This document shows positions 1 to 9,061 of a DNA stretch of 64,000 bases, piece after piece. The position numbers were made by a program, and so were the translations under genes. This stretch comes from Nitrosomonadales bacterium (lineage in GTDB: Bacteria; Pseudomonadota; Gammaproteobacteria; Burkholderiales; Gallionellaceae). Location: NCBI GenBank assembly GCA_016716325.1, contig JADJWO010000001.1, positions 620,001-684,000 of the forward strand, in the 5' to 3' direction. Each line of letters starts with the position of its first letter. Positions within the stretch are counted from its first letter, which is position 1. The notes under the pieces were generated by a model, which did no database searches, had not been told where the DNA came from, and saw nothing but the letters and a program-made list of their open reading frames with translations.

Positions 1-121
1 CATTGTCGAACACGAAGCTGGATGTGAGGAACAGCGCTTCGCTGTGCTCATGGAACTGGCTGCGCTCGGTTCCCGCGCGTACCGCCAGTGTCTCTGGCTG
101 ATAGGAATTATTTTCCGACAT
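1..121 (-). CDS. metZ: O-succinylhomoserine sulfhydrylase MetZ (5' end only)
   Basis: Only the first 40 codons are present; the gene runs off the left edge. The reading begins MSENNSYQPETLAVRAGTER and continues to a segment ending SSFVFDN. This matches the N-terminus of the PLP-dependent Cys/Met-metabolism enzymes of the MetZ type, which form homocysteine from O-succinylhomoserine and sulfide. The position directly downstream of purF is the usual betaproteobacterial arrangement and supports MetZ over other members of the family. A GGGGG stretch lies just upstream of the ATG as a possible ribosome binding site. The catalytic lysine lies outside the window. Confidence 0.85.
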   Translation of the reverse strand, partial: MSENNSYQPETLAVRAGTERSQFHEHSEALFLTSSFVFDN

Positions 122-133
122 GATGCCCCCTGC

Positions 134-173
134 AAAAACAAAAAACCCGGAAAGCTTGACGCCAAACCGGGTT
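134..173 (-). terminator. Intrinsic terminator between purF and metZ
   Basis: On the minus strand a 7-bp stem (positions 167-173 pairing with 144-150, AACCCGG/CCGGGTT) is followed by a T-rich run. It lies in the 145-base gap between purF and metZ, so it could end purF transcripts or attenuate read-through into metZ. Confidence 0.75.
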
Positions 174-266
174 CTCCCCCGCTTTAGCTGTATTTATAAC
201 GCGCCCGCAAGCTGTTCCTCAAATCGGCGCAAGCTGAAAGTACCACCCCGCCCACGGCGCGTCAAT

Positions 267-1790
267 CTACGCAGGCACGCGTACCGACAGATTCAGCGCC
301 ATCTGGTCTTCCTCCGGGGGCTTGTTGGCCTTATCGCCGCCGCGCCGCACCTCGACATCGTCCAGATATTGAGGCGTGATATCACCCGTGACGTAGTTAC
401 CGTCGAAACAGGAAGCGTCGAAATCGGTGATGGCAGGGTTGGCCTTGCTCACCGACGCCTTGAGGTCAGCCAGATCCTGATAGATCAGGCCATCCGCGCC
501 GATCTCGAAACAGATCTCCGCATCGCTGTGACCGGTAGCGATCAGTTCGGTACGGCTCGGCATGTCGATGCCATATACATTCGGGAAACGCACCGGCGGC
601 GCGGCGGAAGCGAAATACACTTTCAGCGCACCGGCATCGCGAGCCATCTGAACGATCTCTCGGCTGGTGGTACCACGTACGATGGAATCGTCCACCAGCA
701 GTACGTTCTTGCCCTTGAACTCGACGCCGATGGCGTTCAGTTTCTGGCGCACCGACTTCTTGCGCATCGCCTGTCCCGGCATGATGAAAGTGCGCCCGAT
801 GTAACGGTTCTTCACGAAGCCTTCGCGGAACGGGATGCCGAGCCGGTTCGCCAGTTGCAGCGCACTGGGGCGGCTGGAATCCGGGATCGGGATGACGACA
901 TCGATCTGCACGTCGGGCCACTGGCGTTTCAGTTTGTCGGCAAGATACTCGCCCATATACAGGCGCGTCTCATACACCGAGACGCCATCGATCACCGAAT
1001 CGGGACGCGCAAAATAGACATACTCGAAGATGCAGGAATTCAGCCGGGCCTTGTCGCTGCATACCTGGCTGTGCATCTTGCCGTCGAAATCGATGAATAT
1101 CGCCTCGCCCGGCGCCACGTCACGCAGGAACTCGAAACCCAGCGTATCCAGCGCCACGCTTTCGGACGCAACCAGATATTCCGGTCCCAGCGCGGTCTCG
1201 TTCACCCCCACCACCAGCGGGCGGATGCCGTAAATATCGCGGAATGCCAGCAGCCCGTATCCGGCGATCATCGCCACCACCGCATAAGCGCCGCGACAGC
1301 GTTGATACACATTCGATACCGCCGCGAAGATGGTCTGGACATCCAGACGCATCCCCTTGGACTGTGATTGCAACTGGTGCGCCAGCACGTTCAGTAGCAC
1401 TTCGGAATCTGAATTGGTGTTGACGTGGCGGCGATCCTCGATGAACAACTGTTTCTTCAGTTCATCAGCATTGGTCAGGTTGCCGTTATGTCCGAGCATG
1501 ATGCCGAACGGGGAATTCACGTAGAACGGCTGGGCCTCGTTATGGTCCACTGCTGAACCGGCCGTCGGGTAACGCACGTGCGCGATGCCCGCGTTTCCAG
1601 CCAATGCGCGCATGTTGCGGGTGCGGAACACATCACGCACCAGCCCGTTATCCTTGTGCAGATGGAAAGTATGTCCGTCCAGCGTCGCAATACCGGCAGC
1701 ATCCTGGCCGCGATGCTGTAATACCTGCAAACCGTCATACAGCAACTGATTGGCCGGCGTTTGAGAAACCACTCCGAGAATGCCACACAT
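267..1790 (-). CDS. purF: Amidophosphoribosyltransferase PurF
   Basis: This 507-residue cytoplasmic enzyme catalyses the first committed step of purine synthesis: PRPP plus glutamine gives phosphoribosylamine. It starts MCGILGVV, so removal of Met exposes Cys as the N-terminal nucleophile of the class II glutaminase domain. The phosphoribosyltransferase half carries the PRPP loop LLVDDSIVRGTT, with a preceding RTFIMPGQAMR segment typical of PurF. Length is normal for the family. It follows cvpA by 30 bases, the classic cvpA-purF pair, and is followed by a terminator and metZ. The start is fixed by the required N-terminal Cys. Confidence 0.97.
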   Translation of the reverse strand: MCGILGVVSQTPANQLLYDGLQVLQHRGQDAAGIATLDGHTFHLHKDNGLVRDVFRTRNMRALAGNAGIAHVRYPTAGSAVDHNEAQPFYVNSPFGIMLGHNGNLTNADELKKQLFIEDRRHVNTNSDSEVLLNVLAHQLQSQSKGMRLDVQTIFAAVSNVYQRCRGAYAVVAMIAGYGLLAFRDIYGIRPLVVGVNETALGPEYLVASESVALDTLGFEFLRDVAPGEAIFIDFDGKMHSQVCSDKARLNSCIFEYVYFARPDSVIDGVSVYETRLYMGEYLADKLKRQWPDVQIDVVIPIPDSSRPSALQLANRLGIPFREGFVKNRYIGRTFIMPGQAMRKKSVRQKLNAIGVEFKGKNVLLVDDSIVRGTTSREIVQMARDAGALKVYFASAAPPVRFPNVYGIDMPSRTELIATGHSDAEICFEIGADGLIYQDLADLKASVSKANPAITDFDASCFDGNYVTGDITPQYLDDVEVRRGGDKANKPPEEDQMALNLSVRVPA

Positions 1791-1820
1791 GATCTTTTCC
1801 CAAAAAATGCCACACAGAAA

Positions 1821-2315
1821 TTAATTGCGAGTCCCGTAACGGATGCGCTGCGCGAAGTTATCCGGCAACCACGCCTTGGTCATCAGGGCGGCATCTTCCA
1901 CCACCCCGCTCGTTTTCGCATCGCGCCAGAACGGCTGCTCGGGAATATGCGTCAAACCGGCCAGCCATACCAGCGCAAGGATCGCCAGCGCACCGCGCGC
2001 CACCCCGAACAACCCACCCAGCGCACCATCCAGCCACCCCAGCCCGACCGCCTTCACCAGCTTGGAAAGCAACCATACCAGCACACCCCATACGACCAGC
2101 GCGGAAACAAACACCGCCGCATAGGCCAGCATGATACGCATCGTCTCCCGAGATGCCGGCACCAGCGGCGCCACGTCGGCGGCAAACAGCCTGCTCAGCA
2201 GGAACGCGACCGGCCAACCGGCCAGCGACAACACCTCGTACACCAGACCTCGCCACAAACCTAGCAATGACGAAACCAGCAATATCGCGATCAGCGCAAA
2301 ATCGAACCCGGTCAT
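1821..2315 (-). CDS. cvpA: CvpA family inner-membrane protein
   Basis: A 164-residue integral membrane protein beginning MTGFDFALIAILLVSSLLGL, with about four hydrophobic segments, as in the colicin V production protein family. Its biochemical role is poorly defined, but it is nearly always linked to purF. I chose the start at 2315 because it gives the canonical CvpA N-terminus and forms an ATGA overlap with the stop of the upstream SPOR gene. A longer in-frame extension upstream would overlap that gene and is not CvpA-like. Confidence 0.93.
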   Translation of the reverse strand: MTGFDFALIAILLVSSLLGLWRGLVYEVLSLAGWPVAFLLSRLFAADVAPLVPASRETMRIMLAYAAVFVSALVVWGVLVWLLSKLVKAVGLGWLDGALGGLFGVARGALAILALVWLAGLTHIPEQPFWRDAKTSGVVEDAALMTKAWLPDNFAQRIRYGTRN

Positions 2316-2875
2316 TTGATACTGACGATGCTGGGGTGCAGCCCATGCTTCTCCAGCAACTGGCGCACCTTCTCCACTTTTTCTCGATCCGTATACGGCC
2401 CGACGCGCACACGCACTACGCTGCCCGCTTTCTCGGTATAAGCCTTGAAACCCCATTTCTTCAGTTGTTCCAATTCCTGTTTCGCGGTCCCGGCATTAGA
2501 ATAGGCTCCGATCTGTACAGCATAACTGTCGGCAGCCGTGGCGTCAGATTTGTTCGCCGCCTGATCCTGCGGTTTCTGGTCCGGTTCGACCTGAGCGACA
2601 ACCGCAGACATGGCAACAGGCGGCGAAACGACGGCTGAAGCTGCCGGTTGCGGAATATTGGCGACTTCGGAAACGATCTCGCCCGGAATGAATTCCCCGA
2701 CCTTGTCCGGATCAGGAATGCGCAGATCGATATCCTGCCCGGCCGGCCTGGGTTCGCTATCCAGCACCATCGGCAGGATCACCACCACCGCCAGCGTCAG
2801 CGCGACCGCGCCGATCAACCGGCGGCGTGCCTTGCGCCTGAGGTTCAGTTCTTCTTCCGTCTGCTGTTTCGCCAT
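2312..2875 (-). CDS. SPOR-domain cell-division-type membrane protein (DedD-like)
   Basis: 187 residues. A charged cytoplasmic N-terminus (MAKQQTEEELNLRRKARRR) precedes one membrane helix (about residues 18-38). A Pro/Ala-rich periplasmic linker follows, then a C-terminal SPOR domain from about residue 105 containing YAVQIGAYSN and VRVGPYTDREKVE. SPOR domains bind denuded septal peptidoglycan, so a role at the division site is likely. Its position between folC and cvpA matches dedD. The start at 2875 gives the typical N-terminus; an earlier ATG exists but would add a non-conserved stretch. Confidence 0.88.
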   Translation of the reverse strand: MAKQQTEEELNLRRKARRRLIGAVALTLAVVVILPMVLDSEPRPAGQDIDLRIPDPDKVGEFIPGEIVSEVANIPQPAASAVVSPPVAMSAVVAQVEPDQKPQDQAANKSDATAADSYAVQIGAYSNAGTAKQELEQLKKWGFKAYTEKAGSVVRVRVGPYTDREKVEKVRQLLEKHGLHPSIVSIK

Positions 2876-2904
2876 TCCGTGATCCCGCCCGTATTGAATT
2901 CCCG

Positions 2905-4170
2905 TCAAGCGACGGACAGCCCCCGCGCCTGCATCGTCTCGGTCACCGTATAGAACGATCCGAAGGCTGCGATTCTATCATTTTCGCCTGCCGCATTATA
3001 GGCATGCCGCAATGCTCCGGCGACATCCTCCAAGGCCAGTATTTCGCCGCGTACACCCGTTTCACGCAACACTTGTGCCAGTTCCGGTGCGGTCGAGCCA
3101 CGCGGTACATCCAGCCCGGCAACCAGCCACACATCGACCTGCTCATCCAGCGCACGCGCCACCCCGGCCATATCCTTGTCACGGAGCATCGCGAACACCG
3201 CAAAAGTCCTCGCCGGCGGCAGACCGGCGAGGTTCTGCGCCAGCGAACGTGCCGCATGCGGATTGTGCGCCACATCCAGGATCAATTGCGGCCTGCCCGG
3301 CACGAACTGGAAGCGCCCGGCCAGTTGCACATCCACCAGGCCGCGCCGCACCGCTTCCATGCTCACCGGAAACCTGCCCTTGAGCGCATCCAGCGCCGCC
3401 AGTACCGCACTCGCATTGTGTAACTGGAACGCCCCGCGCAACGCGGGAACAGGCAACGCGCTACGCGAACCTGCTTTGCTGCGGTAGTCCCACTGCCCCT
3501 GGTGCATCGTAAAGCCAAACTCGCTGCCGATGCGCCACAACTCCGCACCGATCTCCTGCGCGTGCCGCAGCAATGCTTGCGGCACATCGCTGTCGGTGCA
3601 GATCGCCACGCGACCCGAACGGAAGATACCCGCCTTCTCTAAAGCGATCTGTTCGCGCGACTCGCCAAGATAATCGGTATGGTCGATGTCCACGCTGGTC
3701 ACCACCGCGACATCCGCGTCGAACACATTCACCGCATCCAGCCTGCCGCCCAGCCCAACCTCCAGTATCGCCACATCCACCTTGTGTCCGATGAAGCACT
3801 GCACCGCCGCCAGTGTGCCGAATTCAAAATAGGTTAACGCAATATCGCCGCGCACCCGTTCGATCTGCTCGAACGACGCACACAACTCCGCATCGCTCGC
3901 CTGCTGCTTGGCGATGCGCACCCGCTCGTTGTAGTGCAGCAGATGCGGTGAGGTGTAGCAGCCGACCTTGTAGCCCGCAGCATGCAGGATGGATTCCAGC
4001 ATCGCGCATACCGAGCCTTTGCCGTTGGTACCACCGACGATGATGATGGGAAAACCAGGATTGAGGTTCAGCCGTTGTTTGACTTGCGCGACGCGATCGA
4101 GGCCGAGCGCGATGGTTTTGGGGTGCAGGGATTCGAGGTAAGTAAGCCAGTCGGCCAGGGTATCGGGCAT
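2905..4170 (-). CDS. folC: Bifunctional folylpolyglutamate/dihydrofolate synthase FolC
   Basis: 421 residues. FolC joins glutamate to dihydropteroate and extends the glutamate tail of folates. The ATP-binding P-loop GGTNGKGS lies near residue 45, followed by the Mur-ligase-like segment GCYTSPHLLHYNERVRI and the LEVGLGGRLDAVN motif. The start MPDTLADWLTYLESLHPK is the usual FolC N-terminus; an in-frame extension upstream (to 4233) looks unrelated and is rejected. It lies 85 bases downstream of the DUF3147-like gene, in the accD-folC-SPOR-cvpA-purF run. Confidence 0.96.
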   Translation of the reverse strand: MPDTLADWLTYLESLHPKTIALGLDRVAQVKQRLNLNPGFPIIIVGGTNGKGSVCAMLESILHAAGYKVGCYTSPHLLHYNERVRIAKQQASDAELCASFEQIERVRGDIALTYFEFGTLAAVQCFIGHKVDVAILEVGLGGRLDAVNVFDADVAVVTSVDIDHTDYLGESREQIALEKAGIFRSGRVAICTDSDVPQALLRHAQEIGAELWRIGSEFGFTMHQGQWDYRSKAGSRSALPVPALRGAFQLHNASAVLAALDALKGRFPVSMEAVRRGLVDVQLAGRFQFVPGRPQLILDVAHNPHAARSLAQNLAGLPPARTFAVFAMLRDKDMAGVARALDEQVDVWLVAGLDVPRGSTAPELAQVLRETGVRGEILALEDVAGALRHAYNAAGENDRIAAFGSFYTVTETMQARGLSVA

Positions 4171-4255
4171 ATTATTTTGTAAGGCGTCAATAAGCGAAGC
4201 GCATTGCGCCGAAAACCTACACATCCGGTGCAATGCCCGTTGGTTAGTGCAGCGA

Positions 4256-4606
4256 TTACAGTTGCACGCCGAATTTGCGCAGCAGAGGTATCAGCGCGAA
4301 GAAACACACCACAGTAGCCGAGATTGAGACGGTCAGGCTGAACCAGAAACCGAACCCCTGTTTGATTAGCAGCGGCAACAACAGGAACAGCACCAGCGAA
4401 GGCAGCACCAGCCAGAATATCTGGCCAGAAAGTTCGGCGATACGCGCAGACCCCGCGCCCTCAAAATGCAGCCACACGAACGCCAGCAACGAAGTCAACG
4501 GCAATGCGGCAATCAACGCGGCAAAGCCGATACTACGCTTGGCGATCTCGGTGATCGCCACGATGACGATTGCGGCAACGCCGACTTTTAGCGCGTAGTA
4601 GAACAT
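4256..4606 (-). CDS. DUF3147-like small membrane protein
   Basis: 116 residues starting MFYYALKVGVAAIVIVAITE, with four predicted membrane helices and a short polar tail. It begins 5 bases after the accD stop, so it is probably co-translated with accD. The pattern resembles DUF3147 proteins, inner-membrane proteins of unknown function; this is a recognition call, not a search result. A longer in-frame reading runs back through accD but is only the shadow frame of that gene. Confidence 0.72.
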   Translation of the reverse strand: MFYYALKVGVAAIVIVAITEIAKRSIGFAALIAALPLTSLLAFVWLHFEGAGSARIAELSGQIFWLVLPSLVLFLLLPLLIKQGFGFWFSLTVSISATVVCFFALIPLLRKFGVQL

Positions 4607-4611
4607 CCCGT

Positions 4612-5493
4612 TCAGGCGGCCTCGATCTCCGCGACCGCCGGCTGTTTGGTCAGCATGGTGATCAGCGTCGCGAGCTGGTTCTTCATCTCGCGGCGGTCGA
4701 TGATCATGTCCACCGCGCCATGTTCGAGCAGGAACTCGGCGCGCTGGAAACCTTCCGGCAGCGTCTCGCGCACGGTCTGCTGGATCACGCGCGCGCCGGC
4801 AAAGCCGATCAGCGCACCGGGTTCGGCGATCACTACGTCGCCCATGAAGGCGAAACTGGCGGACACGCCGCCCATGGTCGGGTCGGTCAGCACCGAGATG
4901 AACGGCAGCTTTTCTTCGCTCAATTGCGTCAGCGCGGCGCAGGTCTTGGCCATCTGCATCAGCGACAGCAGACCTTCCTGCATGCGCGCGCCGCCGCTTG
5001 CGGCGAAGCAGATGAACGGGCACTTTTGCTCCAGCGCGACCTGTACGCCGCGCACGAAACGCTCGCCCACCACCGAGCCCATCGAGCCGCCCATGAAACT
5101 GAACTCGAATACCGCGACAACCACCGGAACGGCATGGATGCTTCCCTGCATCACGATCAGCGCATCGTCCTCGCCGGTGTTCTTTTTGGCCACGACCAGC
5201 CGTTCGGAATACTTTTTCTGGTCCTTGAATTTCAACGTGTCGATCGGCAACACTTCCGCGCCGATCTCGAAACGCCCTTCGCTGTCCAGCAACGCATCCA
5301 AACGAACGCGCGCAGTGATGCGGTGATGGTGATTGCACTTGGGGCAGACGCTCTGGTTCTTTTCCAGATCGGAGTGGTACAGCACCGCCTGACAGGATGG
5401 GCACTTGCTCCACAACCCCTCCGGAACGTTCTTTTTGATATCGCCTTCGCGGCGCTTGATCTTGGGCGGCAGTAATTTCTGGAACCAGCTCAT
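4612..5493 (-). CDS. accD: Acetyl-CoA carboxylase carboxyltransferase subunit beta AccD
   Basis: 293 residues. AccD pairs with AccA to transfer the carboxyl group from carboxybiotin to acetyl-CoA, making malonyl-CoA. The N-terminal zinc ribbon is visible as CPSC and CPKC (about residues 31-53). The carboxyltransferase core includes GGSMGSVVGERFVRG, CFAASGGARMQEG and PTMGGVSASFAFMGD. Length is standard. It sits 13 bases downstream of trpA, a conserved arrangement in Proteobacteria. Confidence 0.97.
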   Translation of the reverse strand: MSWFQKLLPPKIKRREGDIKKNVPEGLWSKCPSCQAVLYHSDLEKNQSVCPKCNHHHRITARVRLDALLDSEGRFEIGAEVLPIDTLKFKDQKKYSERLVVAKKNTGEDDALIVMQGSIHAVPVVVAVFEFSFMGGSMGSVVGERFVRGVQVALEQKCPFICFAASGGARMQEGLLSLMQMAKTCAALTQLSEEKLPFISVLTDPTMGGVSASFAFMGDVVIAEPGALIGFAGARVIQQTVRETLPEGFQRAEFLLEHGAVDMIIDRREMKNQLATLITMLTKQPAVAEIEAA

Positions 5494-5505
5494 GGCATTT
5501 CCTCC

Positions 5506-6306
5506 TTAGGCCTTGTTGACGGCCTGTCTCAATTCTTTGACCAGCTTGCCCACATTGGCAACGACATCCTGTTCGCTGGAGTTCTCGATTTCCTGCACGA
5601 TGCGGCTGCCAACCACCACCCCGTCGCACAGCTTTGCGACAGCCAGGGCGGTTTCGGCATCACGGATGCCGAAACCGACACCGATGGGCAGCTTGATGTG
5701 CTTGCGCAGTTGCGGCAGCTTTTCAGCGATGGCAGTCAGATCCAGATTACCTGCACCGGTCACTCCCTTGAGCGAGACGTAATACACATAACCCCGCGCC
5801 AGTTTGGCGACCTGTTCGATACGCGCCTCGTTGGTGGTCGGTGCCAGCAGGAAGATGGGCGCGATGCCATGCGCCTGAAGATGCTCGAATGCCTCGTGGC
5901 TCTCTTCAGGCGGAAAGTCTACGGTCAGCGCACCGTCCACACCGGCTTCTGCACAGCGCTGGGCGAACGCTTCCCAGCCCATCGCCTCGATGGGATTGCC
6001 GTAACCCATCAGCACCACCGGCGTGTTCATATCCTGCTTGCGGAATTCCGCCACCATGTCCAGCACTCCGCGCAGCGACATGCCGTTCTTGAGCGCGCGC
6101 TCGGATGCGCGCTGAATGGTCGGGCCATCCGCCATCGGGTCGGAGAACGGTACGCCCAGTTCCAGCACATCCGCACCCGCCTCCACCAGTGCATGCATCA
6201 GCGGCACGGTCAGCGCCCGTGACGGATCGCCCGCAGTGATGAAAGGGATCAGCGCCTTGCGTTGCTGTTGCCTGAGTTTTTCAAATACTGTCTCAATACG
6301 ACTCAT
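5506..6306 (-). CDS. trpA: Tryptophan synthase alpha subunit TrpA
   Basis: 266 residues. TrpA cleaves indole-3-glycerol phosphate to indole, which is channelled to TrpB. The catalytic glutamate lies in LELGVPFSDPMADGP and the catalytic aspartate in the same motif. The phosphate-binding GVGFGIRD and the VVGSRIV segment are also present. I chose the start MSRIETVFEKLR; a longer reading upstream runs into the intergenic element between trpB and trpA. Unlike most trpBA pairs the genes are 142 bases apart because of that element. Confidence 0.97.
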   Translation of the reverse strand: MSRIETVFEKLRQQQRKALIPFITAGDPSRALTVPLMHALVEAGADVLELGVPFSDPMADGPTIQRASERALKNGMSLRGVLDMVAEFRKQDMNTPVVLMGYGNPIEAMGWEAFAQRCAEAGVDGALTVDFPPEESHEAFEHLQAHGIAPIFLLAPTTNEARIEQVAKLARGYVYYVSLKGVTGAGNLDLTAIAEKLPQLRKHIKLPIGVGFGIRDAETALAVAKLCDGVVVGSRIVQEIENSSEQDVVANVGKLVKELRQAVNKA

Positions 6307-6321
6307 GACTGCCCCCCACAG

Positions 6322-6442
6322 AAACTCACTTTTGCGGGATGAAATGCAAGGTGCCGCGCAGCGAATGACGAGACATACCAAGTCTGGCAGGCGAGAAATG
6401 AACGAGCACGCGACACAGCAGTTCGCCCGAAAAATGAGTTTA
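6322..6442. repeat. MITE-like intergenic element, copy 1 (between trpB and trpA)
   Basis: About 120 bases bounded by an imperfect inverted repeat: AAACTCACTTTTGCGGGAT at 6322-6340 and the reverse complement of CCCGAAAAATGAGTTTA at 6426-6442. The interior carries a small hairpin (AGAC/GTCT around 6371-6385). It has no coding capacity. Read on the minus strand, the order of short blocks resembles the elements at 27.9 and 39.5 kb, although this copy is the most diverged. It separates trpB from trpA, which are normally adjacent. Confidence 0.6.
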
Positions 6443-6448
6443 TGCGGC

Positions 6449-7648
6449 TCATAGCGTGATGCCTTTCAACTTGGCCACGGTATTCATGTCCTTGTCGCCG
6501 CGACCCGACAGATTGACCAGCAGTACTTTGTCCTTGCCCATTGCCGGCGCGATCTTCATCGCATGCGCCAAGGCATGGCTGGATTCCAGCGCGGGGATGA
6601 TACCCTCGAAACGGCACAGCGCATCGAAAGCAGCGATGGCCTCGTCGTCGTTGATCGCCACATATTGCGCGCGCCCGGTGTCTTTCAGCAGGCAATGTTC
6701 GGGACCGACGCCGGGATAATCCAGCCCGGCGGAAATGGAATGTGTCTCGACGATCTGGCCGTTCTCGTCCTGTATCAGGTAGACCTTGTTGCCGTGCAGC
6801 ACGCCGACTTTGCTGTTCGCGGTCAGCGGCGCGGCATGATGGCCCGAGGCGATGCCGTAGCCACCCGCTTCCACCCCGATGATCTTCACGTCCTGTTCCT
6901 CGATGTAGGGATAAAACAGGCCGATGGCGTTGGATCCTCCGCCGACGCAGGCGATCACCGCATCCGGCTGGCGCCCGATCATTTCCGGCATCTGCATCCT
7001 GGCCTCGTTGCCGATCACGCACTGGAAGTCGCGCACCATCATCGGATAAGGATGCGGGCCCGCCGCCGTACCGAAGATGTAGAACGTACTCTCGACATTG
7101 GTGACCCAGTCGCGGATCGCTTCGTTGCAGGCATCCTTGAGCGTCCTCGAGCCGCTCTCCACCGGGACGACCTTCGCCCCCAGCAGCTTCATGCGGAACA
7201 CGTTCGGTGCCTGGCGCTGGATGTCTTCAGCACCCATATACACGATGCACTCCATTCCGAAGCGCGCCGCCACGGTGGCAGTCGCCACGCCGTGCATGCC
7301 CGCGCCGGTTTCGGCGATCACGCGTTTCTTGCCCATGCGCTTGGCAAGCAGGGCTTGACCGATGGCGTTATTGATCTTGTGCGCGCCGGTGTGGTTCAGG
7401 TCTTCGCGCTTGAGGTAGATCTGCGCGCCACCAAGATCGTCCGATAGGCGTTTGGCGTGATAAATGGGGCTGGGACGTCCCACGTAATGCTTCAGTTCGT
7501 AAGCGAACTCGGCCTTGAATTCGGGATCGTCGCGGAAGCGCAGGTATTGTTCGCGCAATTCCTCTACAGCGGGAATCAGCGTCTCGGCCATGTAGATGCC
7601 GCCGTATTGGCCGAAGTGGCCGGATGGATCAGGAAAGTTGTACGTCAA
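6449..7648 (-). CDS. trpB: Tryptophan synthase beta subunit TrpB
   Basis: 399 residues. This PLP enzyme condenses indole with serine to give tryptophan. The PLP-lysine motif HTGAHKINNAIGQALL, the GGGSNAIG phosphate-binding loop and the EGIIPALESSHALA segment are all present. The start is a TTG at 7648, which gives the family-typical MTYNFPDPSGHFGQYGG. A GAGG site precedes it at suitable spacing, and it overlaps the trpF end by 20 bases. The next ATG would remove the conserved HFGxYGG region. Confidence 0.97.
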   Translation of the reverse strand: MTYNFPDPSGHFGQYGGIYMAETLIPAVEELREQYLRFRDDPEFKAEFAYELKHYVGRPSPIYHAKRLSDDLGGAQIYLKREDLNHTGAHKINNAIGQALLAKRMGKKRVIAETGAGMHGVATATVAARFGMECIVYMGAEDIQRQAPNVFRMKLLGAKVVPVESGSRTLKDACNEAIRDWVTNVESTFYIFGTAAGPHPYPMMVRDFQCVIGNEARMQMPEMIGRQPDAVIACVGGGSNAIGLFYPYIEEQDVKIIGVEAGGYGIASGHHAAPLTANSKVGVLHGNKVYLIQDENGQIVETHSISAGLDYPGVGPEHCLLKDTGRAQYVAINDDEAIAAFDALCRFEGIIPALESSHALAHAMKIAPAMGKDKVLLVNLSGRGDKDMNTVAKLKGITL

Positions 7649-8276
7649 TCTGTTTGACCTCGTTGATGAACGCGGCGATCTTCACCGCATCCTTTATGCC
7701 CTTTAGGGTATTGATGCCTTTGCCCGCCTCTACGCCGCTGGACACATCCACCGCATAAGGACGCACCCGCCTGATCGCATCGGCGACATTTTCCGCATCC
7801 AGACCACCCGAAAGGATCACCGGCAACGACAATCGCCGCGGGATCAGGGTCCAGTCGAAAGTCGCGCCGGTTCCACCCGGAATACCCTCCACATGCGCGT
7901 CCAGCAACAAGCCTCTGGCGGCCCGGAAATCGGACGCGCATTGTAGCAAATCCACCCCGGCTTTGACGCGGATCGCCTTGAGATAGGGCCTGGAAAATTG
8001 CGCGCAGTATTCCGGGCTCTCGTCGCCGTGGAATTGCAGGATATCCAGCGGAACGTTCGCCGTCACCTCGCGCACGAACGCAGGCTCGGCATCGACGAAC
8101 AGCCCGACGGCCGAAACGAACGGCGGCAACACGGCAGCCAGTTGCGCGGCTTGTGCGATATCGACATGGCGCGGACTGCGCGAGTAGAACACCAGTCCGA
8201 TGGCATCCGCCCCAGAGTCGGCAACGGCCCGAACATCCTCCACACGCGTGATACCGCAAATCTTGATGCGCGTCAC
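7629..8276 (-). CDS. trpF: Phosphoribosylanthranilate isomerase TrpF
   Basis: 215 residues, a (beta/alpha)8 barrel that isomerises N-(5-phosphoribosyl)anthranilate in tryptophan synthesis. It has the KICGITR motif at the N-terminus, the LQFHGDE segment, and the C-terminal LSGGL and AVDVSSGVE phosphate-binding motifs. I chose the GTG at 8276: it overlaps the truA stop as GTGA, has a GGGAG site about 7 bases upstream, and places KICGITR at the expected position. The longer in-frame reading upstream lies inside truA and is not TrpF-like. Confidence 0.95.
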   Translation of the reverse strand: MTRIKICGITRVEDVRAVADSGADAIGLVFYSRSPRHVDIAQAAQLAAVLPPFVSAVGLFVDAEPAFVREVTANVPLDILQFHGDESPEYCAQFSRPYLKAIRVKAGVDLLQCASDFRAARGLLLDAHVEGIPGGTGATFDWTLIPRRLSLPVILSGGLDAENVADAIRRVRPYAVDVSSGVEAGKGINTLKGIKDAVKIAAFINEVKQIDVQLS

Positions 8277-9061
8277 GACGACTCTCCCGATACCCCGTCC
8301 TGTTCCATTTGCGGCAATCCCCACTTTGCTTCGTACTCGATCCGGCGCAAGTATAAGCCATCCGGCGCAAAGGTCGGCGCGGCCAGACTGCGCTCGCGGC
8401 CAGCCAGCACTTGCGCCAGCCATTCCGGCGGATGCTTGCCCTTGCCGACATACACCAGGCAACCGACGATGTTGCGTACCATGTGGTGCAGGAAGGCATT
8501 CGCATCCAGATCGAACACCAGCAGGTCACCCTGCCTGGAAATATCCAGCCGGCGCAGGGTCTTGAGCGGAGATCTGGCCTGACATTCGGCCGCGCGGAAG
8601 GCGCTGAAATCGTGCTCACCCAGCAGGTGGCGTGTAGCAGCCTGCATCGCAGCCACATCCAGCGGCGCATGGAACCATCCCGCTTTGCCGGCCTGTATCG
8701 CCGGACGCACCGCGCGATTGAGCAACAGATAGCGGTAGCTGCGTCCGTGTGCGGAAAAACGTGCATGGAATTCATCGGGCACTGCATGCGCCCAGCGTAC
8801 CGCGATGCTGTCCGGCAGTAAGGCATTCACGCCGCGCACCCATGCGGACAGAGGGCGCTCGGCATGCGTATCGAAATGCACCACCTGCTCCAAGGCATGC
8901 ACGCCCGTATCGGTACGCCCTGCCGCAATAACGGAAATCGCTTCGTCGGCGATCCGACCCAGCGCGAGTTGCAGAGTATCCTGCACCGTTCGCCCGTCCG
9001 GCTGGCTTTGCCAGCCGAAATACGGACGGCCATCGTACTCGAGCCCGATCGCGATCCTCAT
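8273..9061 (-). CDS. truA: tRNA pseudouridine(38-40) synthase TruA
   Basis: 262 residues. TruA converts uridines 38-40 of the tRNA anticodon arm to pseudouridine. The catalytic aspartate is in AAGRTDTGVHA (about residue 50). The N-terminal LEYDGRPYFGWQSQ and the later RSYRYLLLNR and FLHHMVRNIVG segments are characteristic. It overlaps the CbiQ-like gene upstream (ATGA) and trpF downstream (GTGA), so the three are probably one transcript. Confidence 0.96.
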   Translation of the reverse strand: MRIAIGLEYDGRPYFGWQSQPDGRTVQDTLQLALGRIADEAISVIAAGRTDTGVHALEQVVHFDTHAERPLSAWVRGVNALLPDSIAVRWAHAVPDEFHARFSAHGRSYRYLLLNRAVRPAIQAGKAGWFHAPLDVAAMQAATRHLLGEHDFSAFRAAECQARSPLKTLRRLDISRQGDLLVFDLDANAFLHHMVRNIVGCLVYVGKGKHPPEWLAQVLAGRERSLAAPTFAPDGLYLRRIEYEAKWGLPQMEQDGVSGESS

